DNA from: Paramyrothecium sp. XJ0827
Taxonomy: Eukaryota; Ascomycota; Sordariomycetes; Hypocreales; Stachybotryaceae
DNA length: 64,000 nucleotides
Direction of reading: 5' to 3'
Assembly: GCA_020881915.1 (NCBI GenBank)
Contig: JAJFPB010000009.1
Coordinates: 3,100,001-3,164,000, forward strand
The notes below the pieces were generated by a model. The model did no database searches. It saw only the letters and a program-made list of their open reading frames with translations, and was not told where the DNA came from. Positions 35,101-48,900 of the stretch are shown in pieces. Positions within the stretch are counted from its first letter, which is position 1, and every line of letters starts with the position of its first letter. Both the position numbers and the translations under genes were made by a program.

Positions 35101-35499
35101 TTTAATTTCTTATTTTTATTAATTATTTAATAAACTAAGCTATAATTAATAAGAACTAAAGAATATATAAAAGGAGGAATCTATAAAATATTAAAGAAAT
35201 ACCTATTAAATTATAAAAATAATTAAAATAAGTATATATTTAGTAATACTTTAATTTAAATAATATTTTATATTTTATATTCTTTAAGTAATAATAAATA
35301 TAAAATATAATAATAAAACTAAATCTAAAAATAATATTAGTATAAAAATAATAATAAATAGTAGTTTCTAAGATTATTATAAAGAAAAAAAAGAAGAAGA
35401 AATACTTACTAGATTATAATTAAAAAAGCTAGAAATTTACTTAATTTATATAAAAGAATAACTAGATCTCTAGAGTAGGCCTTAGGGAGAGAAGTATTA

Positions 35500-36150
35500 T
35501 ATTATAATCTATATTAATTTTATAACTAAGCTAATATAGAATAAATAATAATCTATTTTAGCTATAATAAATACTATATAAAAAAGTTAAATAAACTAAT
35601 AGGGGAATTATATCTTAAGTATATATTAGTTTTTATTAAGAATATAATTATATAGGACTAATATAACTAGAGATTTAAATAAATAATTAGGGAATATATT
35701 AAATATAATATAATTATTTTTTTAGAGATTTAATAAAATATAGTCTTTACTTAGTAAAGTAAAAAGGGGGCTAGTACTTAATTACCTTAGAACTAAAAAT
35801 ATAAGTAAATTTCTATATAATACTAAGTAAAGGAAGAACTAATTATATATATATACTTATATATTATAATTAAGTATATTAAACTAAGTATACTAGTAAT
35901 TACCTTAATAAAGTAATTATAATAAATATATAAATAGAAGAATTTTACCTTAAGATAAATAAAAAACTACTAGCTATTAATAATATATAGTTCTTAAAAT
36001 AATCTTTATTATATTATTCTTTTATAGATTAGTAATAATTTCTTATATACTTTAGATACTTTTCTATTATTTTATTTAAAAATAAATAAACCCTAAATAA
36101 TCCTTAGTTATTCTATACCTTTTAGTATAAGGCTACCCTAGATTATTATA
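35500..36150 (+). repeat. RIP-degraded LTR of the right copy (3' LTR)
   Basis: In reverse complement it matches the LTR. The end GGCTACCCTAGATTATTATA (36131-36150) corresponds to the young LTR terminus reversed. The inner end TATTATAATC at 35500-35509 corresponds to TGTCACAACC. Confidence 0.75.
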
Positions 36151-36760
36151 CTTTATATATATTCTAGTAAAATAGAACCTAGGTATATAAATAGGAGATT
36201 TTATATATTATATTTAGATTAGAATCTACTAATTATTAATAATATATAGTCCCTAAGATATTTTTTAATTAGCTTCTAGAAATAAAGTCTTATAAACTAA
36301 TAACCTAAGTAATTTATTACTTTAAAAAGGGAATCTTATTCCCTATATTAGATAATAAAACCGCAAAACTACCTACCCTATACCTAGGTCCAGGCTCGGT
36401 TATTATAAAGAAATATAATATAATTAAGTAGCCTAAATTAGTAAAATAAACCTACTATATTAAGTAATACTTTTATATAGAAGAAGATATTTATAGGAAT
36501 CTTCTTTTATATAGATCTATTATTTATATAGAATTTTTATTATATATTAGTCTTAAAGTTTTATTTCTCTAGAACTAATATATTATTAGTTCTAGTTTAT
36601 TCTTTATATTAGCTCTAAATATATTAGCCTTAGCTAGTACTAGCCTAGTATAACTAGCCTATTTAAGGTACTAATATAGTAAGGCTAGTATATCTTATAT
36701 ATATATTTCTATATAATTTTCTATAGCTTAGTTATAACCTTGGGTCAGGTCGTAACATAG
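36151..36760. repeat. AT-rich repeat debris
   Basis: A second partial LTR-like segment is visible around 36220-36275 (TATATAGTCCCTAAGATA compared with TGTATGTTATTGATAG... reversed). Another unassigned AT-rich repeat lies at 36360-36740. Base composition returns to normal by about 36760. Confidence 0.5.
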
Positions 36761-36954
36761 GGTAGGAACTCTATTTAGTGTCGCCGAAATTATTAAATCT
36801 CACATTCAGCCAAAAGCACCATTGGTTAGTAATGCTTGAAGCTTCAGCATCTATACATTCTTGTGATCTTTCACATACATTTAATTAGGTATATCTGGCA
36901 ACTTTAAAGCGTGTATGGAAACCGACCCTCTCAACTTCTTATTGCCACACTGAT

Positions 36955-39900
36955 CTAGTGGTTGCTCACAAGTCTAGGGAACATTTTATGACCCAGAGTG
37001 GCTACATTTTCCACCCAGTCAATAATCTCAGGCGCCAAGCCGAGTTCTGCCGCCTGTTTCGTCCATTCAAGGACAGACATCTCCTCGAACTTAAATCCAG
37101 CATGCTCCGTCGCTAATTGACTGGAACCGCCAAGAGGTGCGGGAAGAGCGGATCTGTCAAGCTTTTCCAAGCGTGCCAATTCGCCTCCATTCACGTAGTG
37201 TCTGTAATGGATCCCCGTTGTATTGGGAACTGATTCTTTGGGCGAGATTTTTCCATGCTCTTGTACCGCTGACATTATCCCAGTCACCACAACATCTAGG
37301 TCTACAGTATTCAGGTAGCCTCGGTAGTTAGGCAATGCCGGAACAGCACCTAGAAGAGCGGAGTACTTTGCCAAGTTATGGGTTATACTCAATCCAGGAT
37401 TATCAGGGCGTAGAATGAGGGACGGTCGATGGATATAAAGTGGCCAGGCACCATTAAAGGTAGATCCAAGACGCCCCAGAAATCGCTCCGACACCCACTT
37501 CGTTGCAGTATACCCATCTGACCCATCAGTGTTTGGAAAGCACTTCTCAATGGAGACCTCGGGGAATATTTCTTGGCCTGTATGATCTGAAAAGAGAATG
37601 CCCACTTGCGATGTGGAAACATAATGTATAGGAACTCTTCGCGGTAGACTCATTTCCACCAGTTGCCTCAATGATTCTACATTGGATGCCCGAAGCGAGA
37701 GGTAAGCACGGCGATGTGAGATTTCTGCTGCAACATGAACAATGCATTCCGCAACCCTGAAGATTCTTTTCGCTGCTTGATCAGTAAGACCAAGTGACGG
37801 AAGCCTGATATCACCCTCGTGGAGGCACACTTTCTTGAGCTTTGCCAAATCCGATCGGTCGGCAATGCCACGGACACCAATGCAATGAACTTCTTCAACC
37901 TCAGTATCGGCCAACATGGCCTTCAAGATAGCATTGCCGAGAAGGCCAGTCGCGCCTGTCAGTACGACTACGCGTCGACCTGTGGGCACATCTGTGCTAC
38001 TATCCGCGAATTTCTTGATATGATCGCTTAGTTGCGTCTCTGAATCCCAATTGATTGGGATCGGATCCATATCCTTCTCAAGTAACAGAGACATATTGCC
38101 AAACATGCTCGATCTCAAGAGTTTGGCCAGCGGAATCTTCGCTCCGAATATCTTCTGTAACTCAGACTGGAGCTGTATCATGAGAAGAGAGGTGCCTCCG
38201 ACATGAAAAAAATCCGTCTCGAGGGTAATCGGGTTATTCGGAGTTATTGGTAGTATCTTAAGCCAGCAATCTTGTAGCTGGCGTTGTGTTTCAGTCATTT
38301 CACCGGTCGTTTCATGCTTGTTTGTTGGCGCTGGAAGGGGAAGCAATGCGATAGCTTGCCTATCCATCTTGGCTGAAACTGTTTTTGGAAGCTGCTGAAC
38401 CGGCAAAATGACTGATGGAAGCATGAAATTGGGTAGAGACAGTAAGGAGGACAGCGAGCCCAAGATCTGCGTAGCCTGATGAATTTCTGCTTGTTGATCT
38501 TGTTGATCCATTGCCACATGGGCTACCAGAAAATCGAGGTTATTTTGAGGAGAACGACGGACCGAGACAACAGCTTCGGATACTAATCCGGCTGCCGCTC
38601 TGATAATGGCTTGTTCGATATCTCGTAGATCGAACCGAAATCCTCTAAGTTTCACTTGAGTATCGCTGGCCACTCGGCCCACTATAACTAATGTGCCATC
38701 CTGGTTCCAGCGGCCAACGTCCCCAGTTCGATGCATTACTGTCCACCCTTCGGTTCTGAGTTGAGAAGGTGCAAACTCGTCGGGTATGAATCTTTCCAAG
38801 TTCGAGGTGGGATCCTGCAAGTAACCGGCTGCAACGCCAGGTCCACCAATATATATTTCTCCAGTGAAACCAGGTGGCACAAGGCTCATATGCTCATCCA
38901 CGAGATAAACAGAGTAGTTTGGGAGCACGAGTCCCGCGGACAATTTGTGATTGTAGGGAAAAATCTCACTGCCCTGCATTAACTTCCCATTCGTGGCCCC
39001 CCAGGTTATCTCTGTTGGCCCGTACGAGTTGAACACACCCAGGGACTCTAGTCTTAGAGCCTGGAATTGCTGAAGCAATGGTCGATTTATGTGTTCACCA
39101 CCGGATATAGCAACCCTCCATTGTGAACCTTTGAGTACTTCGACGTTACCAAATTGCAACCAAGTTGAGTACTCCGTTGGTGTAGCGTTCGTGAATGTCA
39201 CTCCGTCGCGGCCGATGACCTCAGTTATAGCAGTAGGATCGCCACGTAAGTCCCGCGATAGCAGAATGACCTTGCCACCGTGACCAAGAGGCATGAATAA
39301 CTGAGCGTAGCACATATCAAAAGCTACAGAGCTCTGTTGCAAAGAGACGGTCGTTGATTCAATGGTGTATATCTGCTTCACAGACTCTACCAAGTTCACG
39401 ATGCCCCCATGTCGTAGAATGATACCCTTTGGTTTACTGGTCGAGCCACTTGTGTATAGGATCATGGCTTTATCTTCTTTGTTCACGACAGGTCCGACAA
39501 AGGATCGCTTTCGTTCTGCGCAATGATCCGATACGTTGATAGCCGTTAGATTTTCTGTTGCCATCTTCTCAAGGCGCCCTTTTGAACTGTTGTCAATAAG
39601 TATACATCGAGCTTGACAATCGTCCAAGATCCCTCTCAAGCGGTTTGAGGATAATGAGAGCTCAAGTGGAACATAAATAGACCCTACTTTCATTATTGCC
39701 AGAACAGAAGCTACCCAAGTGGCTGTAGGCTCTTGTAAAGTAGCAATAATTGTCCCAGATGTTGCACCATACGCCGCTAAGGTTGTTGCAATGCCATTCG
39801 TGAGTTCGAAAAGTTCTGAGTAGCTAGCTTCATGTCCGTAGCAATCTTTTATGGCTACGACATCAGGTTGATGCACGGCAACATCCGCGATTCTCTTTTC

Positions 39901-42900
39901 AATCGTGTCAGGCCAAGTCAACTTTCGCAGTGGTCCTAAAAACAGCATTAGTACCCGCAGATAAAGTCTCATTAAGAGGAAGCTAGACGGTTCCAACTTA
40001 CCTATTCCATACCCGAAAGCAGAATCCACGTCCGAAGGGTTGTAGATATTGGGTTTCGTAATAGGTAAATCTGCCTGGAGGGAAAATGCTTCGACGAGCT
40101 TCACGTAAACGTTCAACAAGACCTGAGCCTCATCGCATGTGTATATGTCGTTATTAACGACCAGCGTTAGCAAACATTCCTTGCCCATATCGTCAACGAC
40201 ATCCAAGCTCATGTCATAGCCTGTATTTGAAACTTCGAGTGACACCAGGTTCGCTTTCAAATCTCCCCAAGTTTCGCCTTTCCGTTGTCCGGCGCGATAG
40301 TTCAACAAACACTGAAATATTGGAGTGGATGACGCCGACCTAGGTGGCTGCAACCTGCGAAACATTAGTGAACTATGTTTCCATCCCATTCCATTGGGAA
40401 GAAAGATGGGTCGAATACCATTCTAACAAGCTTTGAAAAGGTGTTTTGGCGTTGCGAAGAGCTGCCAGGATCACGCTGCGAGTATCTTGAAGGAGCTGCC
40501 CAAAATTCCCGGCGGAGTTGGACCGAAATCTCAGAGGTAGTACATTAGCATAAACACCCACACTGTCCATATTGTCCTCATTCCTACCCGCATCAACAGT
40601 ACCAATAGCAACATCGCCCACATCAGAAAGTCGGTACAACAAGACTCTGAAAATTGTCATGTAGAAGTGAAAAGCGGTTGTCCTGCACTGGCGACATATT
40701 GCAGAAACTTCCTGCTTAATCTGCAGATTGATGTTTGCTTTAACAGTGACGCTTCTGAATGACTCAAGTGTGGGCCGTAGGGTCATAGCTGAAACACGCA
40801 AAATTGGGAGCTGAGGAGGAAAGTCAGAGTATTCAGCCTGCCAGAACTGAAATTCATCATCTAACTTCCCAGCCTCCAGCTGGGCCCGCAATGATTCTGC
40901 CTGGTCTCTAAACTGTGTAGTGGGATGGTGTCTTGTTTGTTGGTGGTAATGTCTGAAGAGATCCGTGAGGCATATGCGAACAGATATACCATCCATGCAG
41001 AGGTGACTGGCTCCGAATAGTAGGTGGTGTGTCGTGATTGAGGTTGACACCAGCACCAATTTGACAAGCGGACCTTTTTCGGCGTCATATACATGGTGTC
41101 TAACTTCTTTTTGGTATCGAGAGAGTGATGCTGGATCGGCGATTTCCGTATGTTCGAGTGTGAGAGGGCTGTGTCTCAGGATTTCTTGTGACAGGACACC
41201 ATTGTGGCTGGAGAAGCAAGTTCTCAATGCCTCATGTTGCTGTCCAAGAGCTGAAACGGCCTTTTTGAGGCGGAGAATATCTAAGGTGCCATCTATGCTA
41301 CATAAAGCTGAGAAATTCAAACTTGACTTGTCTTCAAATAGCTTCCAAGCAGACCAAAACATGGTTTGTGTTGGAGAGGCCCTGACTGATATTCGCGGCG
41401 AAGAGTCAAGCTTGTCGTCTTCAAAATTGAACTGCGGCTCGGCAATTGATGTGGTACCCACGACTGGGTTTGACAAATTGGAAGGAGCAACAAGAGCTGG
41501 GTTTTTGGTCGGATTGGGGCTCTCTGGTGCATTGTTGCTCAATGCGGATGCCAGCCTGACTTTGGGGATAGCTTGAGGATCAATGCCTTTTACCGCAGCA
41601 GACACCAGTTCCCCAATCGTAATTCCGCTCAATAGTTGTAGGACAGGGTAATTAAATTTCAAGTGCTTCATGAGCCACGCCCGGATCTCGAGGGCTAAGA
41701 TAGAATCAATGCCAATCTCATCCAAGCGCGTGTCGGAACCAAGAGATTTGAGCATAGCTGAATTGAGCTGGAGCAAGTTCGTAAGTGCTTTTGACAAGGC
41801 TTCTTGAATGAAAGTGCGAACTTCGACAAGACTTGCAGCCTCCATGAGTTGCGATTTGAGAGAAAGGACCTGAGTATACCCGTTTGAGGCTTCGTTTGTT
41901 CTTTCTGTATTCAAAATGAAGTGTGTCATGATTGGGTTTGAAGCCCATCTCGGCTGTAGCGTGTCGTGGCGTCCAAATTGCATAATTCCGGCGGAGATCT
42001 CAGAGATAGTGTGATCGTGGCTGGCAACCACAGCCTCTGCAAATAGCTGATGAAAGTCGTGAACAGACATATTCATCAAGCTCAATGCTGTTTTTGTTTT
42101 GGCAGTATCGATCCCTGCTTGGGTAATATAACCCGCCCCAAGGACAGCCCCAATGTTTATGACGGAACCGGTAAGCCCTCGCTGTCTCCGCTGCTCTGCC
42201 AGAGCCATCATAAACATGTTGGCAGCAGCATATGCTGACTGACCTGGAACTCCAATAATTGATGAGATAGAAGACAAGAAGATAAAAAAATCCAAGTTGT
42301 CCTGCTGAAACAGTCGGTCTAAATGAAGGCTTCCCTCGACTTTGGGACGATTCACGCGCAACCACGCCTCAAAGTCCATATCAATCAAATTTGCATCGTG
42401 CAAAACCACTGCGTTGACTTTAGCATGTCTGAATGAAGGATTGGTGTTACACCTTGTTTAACTTACTGGCTCCCTGGACAACTCCAGCGATAATGGGTAG
42501 TCCTGAGCGGATCTCATCATAAAGCTTTATCACATCTTCGTAAACAGAGATATCACTATGGAAAGTAAGCAATGGCGAAGCGTGACAAGAGGGGCTGGTC
42601 AAACTTACCATGAGCGAACCCAGATCGTGGCGCCAAATGCAGCCATATCATCAAGCCATTGTGCTTCAATTTTTGGAGATCGACTTGAAATGACTATGTG
42701 GCGAGCTCCTAGTTCAATCATCCATTCGCACAATGATAGACCCAGACTGCCAGTAAGTCCAACAAGCCAATAAGTCTTGCTGCCAGAGAATAAGATAGAA
42801 GAATCGATAGGTCGAACCTGGATTTGGACCTCATCTTCAGCAGTCCAACATATAATAGAATTCAAAGGAATTATCCTATCACGCTTGTTGATATTTTGAA

Positions 42901-45900
42901 GTGTGATTTGATTGAGAATCTCCTTCGAATCTCTGCCTTGCAATAGCAACCTCGATGCACCAACGGCTATTTCTGCAAGTATGGAGTTATTGCGAGAGGT
43001 GGCCTTCGTTTCTATCGAAGAAGCTCCAAGACGGGAACCATAAACTTCCATATGGGTGCAACACCTGGGAAGGGCCGAAAGTAACCCTATTACTAGTTGC
43101 TCATTCTCTTCCTGTTGGGATAGATTCAGGAACATCGTTACCGAAGATATGTTGACACCTTTCAAATCTCGATAGAGACAGAAAGGAGATAATTTCACGC
43201 AAATTCCTGAGCCATTTTCCTTCCCTGTGATATAGGAGATCCGGATACCTCTGGATTTTGCCTGCAATTCCAGTAAGTGAATCAAAGTCTCGGGCGGTTC
43301 GAGGACCATGACATGATCACCATGTTCAAGTCCTCTCAAGCTCTCTGAGGCGATATATATGAGACTTGCCAGAGCAAGAAATTCCCCTTCTCTACCAACT
43401 GGTATATCAACAGGATGTAGCACAGCCGTATCAGTCGTAAGCACGGATGAGTTCTGGTTGGATACTGAGAGGAATTGTCGAGAGTTATCTGCAAGAACGC
43501 CGACGGCGAGGAACAGTGACCCTCGACCTGTCTTTATTATTGGAGAGAGCAATGAATGTGTGATTCGATGAGAGACACCGACATTTCCCAAGGACCCTTC
43601 GTTGCTTGTATCCTGTAAGATGGTGTAACCATCTCGCTCGAATATTATGCTCAGGGGGATCCGGTGCATGAGAGCAGACTTAAAGACATGTCGCTTAAGA
43701 GAATTGTAGCGATCATTCATCCCTTGGTTTGGTACCAGTCTTTGCACCAAGATTTCACTCGTTTTAGAAATAACGATCTCTTGCTCGATATCACTGAAGG
43801 CTATGCCAGCTTGAGCATGTGCCCATGATATAGAAGTTTGGAAACGAAAGATCAAAGTTTCAAGTAAGGAGGCGCTCGCCTGGTCACTATCTTCGAAATC
43901 CACAAATTGTGCGTTGAGGCCAAGGATTTCGTGCCTGGCGGGTCTGAGAGCACCAACAAGCATATTTGCATGAGGCTGAGCGGCACGACGACCACTAGTG
44001 ATCCACAATATGCATCCCGATCGCTGGAAGAGGAGCCTAAGTCGTTTCCACATACTTTCATCGAGATCAGTGTATAGAGGATGATCTAGCTCGGCCAGGC
44101 TTAGCACCGTGCATGAAGGCCTGAGGGTCGACGACTCGAGTTCTTCAAGCGTTTTGACGACTTTGATGGCTTGACAATGTCTTTTCAGCCGTGTTCCCAG
44201 CTCTTCCAACAAATTTGATGTTCGAGAACCATGGCCTCCAAGAAGAACTATGTTATTGAACATATCTTTCAGACCAAGAGCTTCCATGCTGTCCATACAC
44301 GACAGTGGATCGCGCAGAAACGAAATCTTCTCGTCGAGCGCTTGAGCCACGAATGCAAATAGAGGTTTGGAGAAAGGATCGGTGCAAGTTGTGACAGTAT
44401 CGCAGCCTGAGAATCCGGACCTCCGAAGTATTGCATCCCATTTTTCAACACTTACGCACGGCGAAAGCGAGCGATCATCGCTCGAACCAATCCACCAGCC
44501 AGGGAAACAGCCGAATATTGCAGTCCAGTAAGTTGGCAAGTCCTCTTGTAGCTCAAGAACAATTAGATAACCGCCTGGTTTTAGGAGCTGTCGAGCGTTT
44601 CTGAGAGTTTGTTCCAGAGACCTTGTACTGTGTAGAACTAGAGAAGCAACAACCATATCATATGAATGCGTCTCAAATCCTTGCTGGATGGGGTCTTCGT
44701 TGATGTTGAGTGTTTTGAAGCTGACGAAATCTAAGTATTGCTGAAGTAGGGTCTCGGCCGACGGAAAAAATCCAGAAGAGATGTCTGTAAAAGTGTACGA
44801 AGCGAATGCTTGTTTTGCTGCTTTCAAAATTGCTTGGGTAGCACCACCGGTGCCAGCCCCAATCTCGAGGCATCGGAGGTGAGGGAAACGGAAGGCAATT
44901 TGAGCTACAAGGCGGGCGAGATAAGTTGTAGTTTCCCTTGTGCCAATACCTTCTTGGTAATATCGTCCTAACATATTGTTTTGCGTAGCTACCTCAATTG
45001 CAGTCACTTTCCCCAAAACGATGTCAACCATGTTATTGCCCAGGGAACTGAGGAGTTCAAACTCGACCACGTCTGGGAACTGGGCACAGACAGATTGAAT
45101 GATTGGAGCAGTGTCTCTCTGCCATTCTGTATTCCACCACGGAAGACCTCGAGACGTGGCCTTCTCTTTTGCATTTGGAATGAATTGAAAGAGTCCAGAA
45201 TAGGGGCCCTGATGCCGTGAAGGATGTGCAATGGGTACTTGATTCTGCAGCATAGATAGATAGAACCAAGACACTCTTTCCATCTGGCGAGTCATCTGGT
45301 ATTGGGCTTCGCTCGTTCGTCCATCGAATGTAACCTTGCTAGCATCTGGTAACAGTGGACCCCAGACAGTGCTAGAGAATAGAAATGTATCATCGGCAGG
45401 TGTTGCAGCCACCAAAGGAACACAACGAAGGCCTTCGACCTGCACAATAACGCTATCCGTGTCTGGATCAATGATATCAACATCTCCTGATATAGAGTCG
45501 TCCTTCGACTGTAAAGAATCGAAAGAAAGGTCTTTCTGACGGACCCTAAGCGGCCCGCACTTATCCAAATAGAGAACGAAATGCTTCAAAGTAGAGGGCA
45601 CATGAATTGAAGTTATGCGGCCATCATTAGGGGCTGAAATTGCCAGGAAAATGCTTTGGAAAGCCGCATCAAGTGTGGTTGGGTGTAGGAGTACATTCAC
45701 TGTCGGGGCTCTGGTAATGGACCCAGTCGCTGCTCCTGGTCGTCGTGCAAGATCTTTCAAGGTAACAAAAGGTCCGTTATATTCTAAGAAACAAGGCTTT
45801 AGTAATGTCTTCTGGATTATGGATAGCCAACCACAAAATATCCTGGATGGGAAAAGGAAAGTAGGAGAATAGTAACACCGTACCGTAACCAAGTCGCGAT

Positions 45901-48900
45901 AGTGCTTTGTAGAAATCACTAGCGTCGACCTTCATCAAGTTGGTTGCTCGCTGTCTCCTCGTCGGAGAAAGACCTGAAGCGTCACTTTGAGGCCAAACTC
46001 GGATGCATCCAGACATTAGGACCTGGAGATTATCGTCTTTGGTTTTTGCCGCAGCTAAGCTAAACTTTGCAGAGAGGCATGTGTGATCACGCCTCTGGAT
46101 ATCCGCAAGATATGTTACAGCTTCGACTTCAGCTTCGATACTATCAAACACCAATGCCCGGGAAAAGATAACATCAGATACCTCTATAGAGGATATCGAC
46201 TCAATGTCGACTGTTTTCAAGCAGACTTCGATCGCCGCTGACATGTAAGCAGAGGCGGGAAACACAACCTGATTCTGGAGGCGATGACCTTCCAACCACG
46301 GTAATTCACTGAGTCGTAGCATGTTGCGCCAACTCATATTCGTCTCTGTGGATTCGGGACACAAATGGCCCAAAAGCTCATGGACGTCGTCGGACCGTCG
46401 CAGAATCGCCTTCACATGGCGTGATTCATGCCAATACTCATAGTCATGATTCCAGGAATAGCTCGGGATCTCCTCCTTGAGAGCTGAAACTGGGCTTCGC
46501 ATCATGAACCGGTCAAATGACTGGAAATCCACACAGTCTTTCCCCAAGGAAGTCGCGATAATTCCAAGACCCTCGGAGAGCGTCTCGATACCTGCGGCCC
46601 TGCGGCGTAAGAGACTGATGTAAGGTATGCCATTCCCGGAATGCTCTTTCATGCTTTGGAGAAAAGGTGCTTGTAATGCTGTGTGCGGCCCAACCTCAAC
46701 AGCCAAGTCAAATGGACCACTTACCTCCAAAGCATGACTCACCGCCTGCATGAAAAGTACTGGATTTTGGAGGTTGAGGTCCCAATATGAACTACCAAGA
46801 GAGGCAGTGGTATCCGGAAATGCCCCTCCGTAGACGCTCGATGACCATGATCTTGGTGGTGCTTTGGAGACTACGATGCCAAGCGCTCTCAGTGACTCAA
46901 GGTACACAGACGAGCAGTCAGCCATATGAGGAGAATGATAAGCATGGTCCACTTTAAGGACTCTTGCAAATTTTTGTTCATCTCTCAAAACCGCTTCAAT
47001 ACTTCGAATGGCATCAATATCCCCCGAGACCGTCACGTTGGTTGGCGCATTCACTGCTCCTATACATGCGTGGCCGGAGAACTCAGGCTCGCTGAGGAGT
47101 TCTTCAATATCTTCCTGGGAGCTTCCGACGGCAATCATTCCGCCTGATTTTCGAACAAGCTTTGTTGAGAGGCCTCGGTAGTAGGCAATGCGGATAGCGT
47201 CTTCAGCAGTAATAACATCCATTGCGTAAGCCGCGGCAATCTCTCCTGAGGAGTGACCTATAGCGGCAGAGATATTGACTCTAGCGTGTCGTAGGATATC
47301 TACCAGGAGGATCTGGATAGCTGTGCTCAGGGGTTGCGAGAACTCAGCTAAATGTATTCGTGAGGATTCCTCGTCACGTCCCAATTCTTCTATCAAAGAC
47401 CACGATGGCGACTCGGGAACGCGAGCCAAGCAAGCGTCAAGCTTTTCAAACAAAGACCTTGCGGAAGCAGAAGAGGAGAGTATGTCGGCGCCCATAGTCG
47501 CCCACTGCGCACCTTGCCCTGTGAAGACTGCAATGATCTTACGAGGCTTTTCACTGTTCGAGGCACCTAGTCGGATCTCGGGAGCATCTTTGGCATTTGT
47601 CTTTGATGATTCGATTAATTTTTGAATCTTGTTAGAGAGCTCTTCAGTAGTCGATGCCGCAAATGTGGTTGCCACGAGGAAGCGTGTGCGTCGTGTGTGC
47701 AGAGTATGAGCCAATTCTTTCATCCCCAAAGAATCTCCATTATTCTGAAGAAACTTGTGGAATTTATGCAGGTAGCGAGTTAGAGAAATCTCACTGGCTG
47801 CTGAGAATATGAATGGAGAGAACACTGGTGTACCAAGGTTGACTTGGCCAATGGAAGATGAATATGTCTCGAGGATAGCATGCGCATTGGCACCCCCAAA
47901 TCCAAAGCTACAAGCCGCAAGCATCAGTACAAATCGTGGCTAGGGGTTATTTGAGAGATATATGTCACACCTGTTCACGCTGGCCCTACGCGGAGCATCG
48001 GGGACCATACTTGGCCACGAGATCGCAGACGTAGCGACGCATAGGTTTCGATAATCCGGCTCAATTCGAGGGTTCAGTCGACGAAAGAGGAGGTTCGGTG
48101 GTATCACCGCGTGCTGAAGAGCCAGGGACGCCTTCAAGATTCCAGCCAGGCCTGCTGTGCCCTCGGTATGTCCGATGACCGTTTTGATACTGCCGACGAA
48201 CAACGGAGTAACCACGCCGACCCTGCTATCAGAGAAAACAGAGCTGATGGCCTCGGCTTCGATTGGGTCGCCCGTTGGAGTTCCGGTTCCGTGCGCCTCA
48301 AAGTACTGAGGATGATCAGAAGGATTTTGAACATCTAATCCTGCTTGCTCATAGCACTTGCGTATCAATCTGGTCTGTGCGAGGGCACTTGGGCTGGATC
48401 ACAAAAAGAATTAGCAATGTTGCTTCGTTCGACTTCATGGCACCTCTTACACTGTAAGGCCCCTTGTTCTGCCATCTTGGTTAACAGCTGTTTCCCGGAT
48501 CACACATAGTATCCGATCACCGTCCTTCTCCGCTTGGGCAACAGTCTTCAGTATAACAGCTGCAACGCCTTCTCCTCGTGCGTAGCCATCCGCTTCAGCG
48601 TCCCACATCCGGCTCCGGCCAGTAGGGCTTAACATTTGAAGCATGCTCTCGCCGATGTATCCAAGAGGATCTAGTAGGAGATTGGAGCCGGTGGCGACTG
48701 CTACCTGCGAAGCTCCGGAACGTAGTTGCTGCACTGCATAATGAACAGCATAGAGGCTAGAACTGCAGGCTGTATCAATAGTCACAGAAGGTCCGTGCCA
48801 GTCATAGAAGTATGAGATCCGGTTCGACATGAGTGATCTAGCCGTTCCTGTGGCGTGGTGGGTAGAAATTGAATTCTCGTCACGGTTCATTCTATTTTCG

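Larger units (their letters stand above)
32185..36150 (+). mobile_element. RIP-degraded chromovirus copy, right (plus-oriented), main piece
   Basis: The sequence continues the copy begun at 24163. The reading order on the plus strand is RT (from 32190; the YLDD region near 32520), RNase H, integrase and chromodomain (ending near 34790), then the 3' linker and LTR. It is extremely AT-rich, with stops in every frame. It mirrors the left copy, so the two form an imperfect inverted repeat of about 4-5 kb arms. Confidence 0.85.

Noticed and set aside
19000..36000. Short regular-looking AT repeats suggestive of a CRISPR-like or satellite array
   Set aside because: There is no constant repeat-spacer pattern. 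The sequence is explained by RIP-degraded retrotransposon copies.
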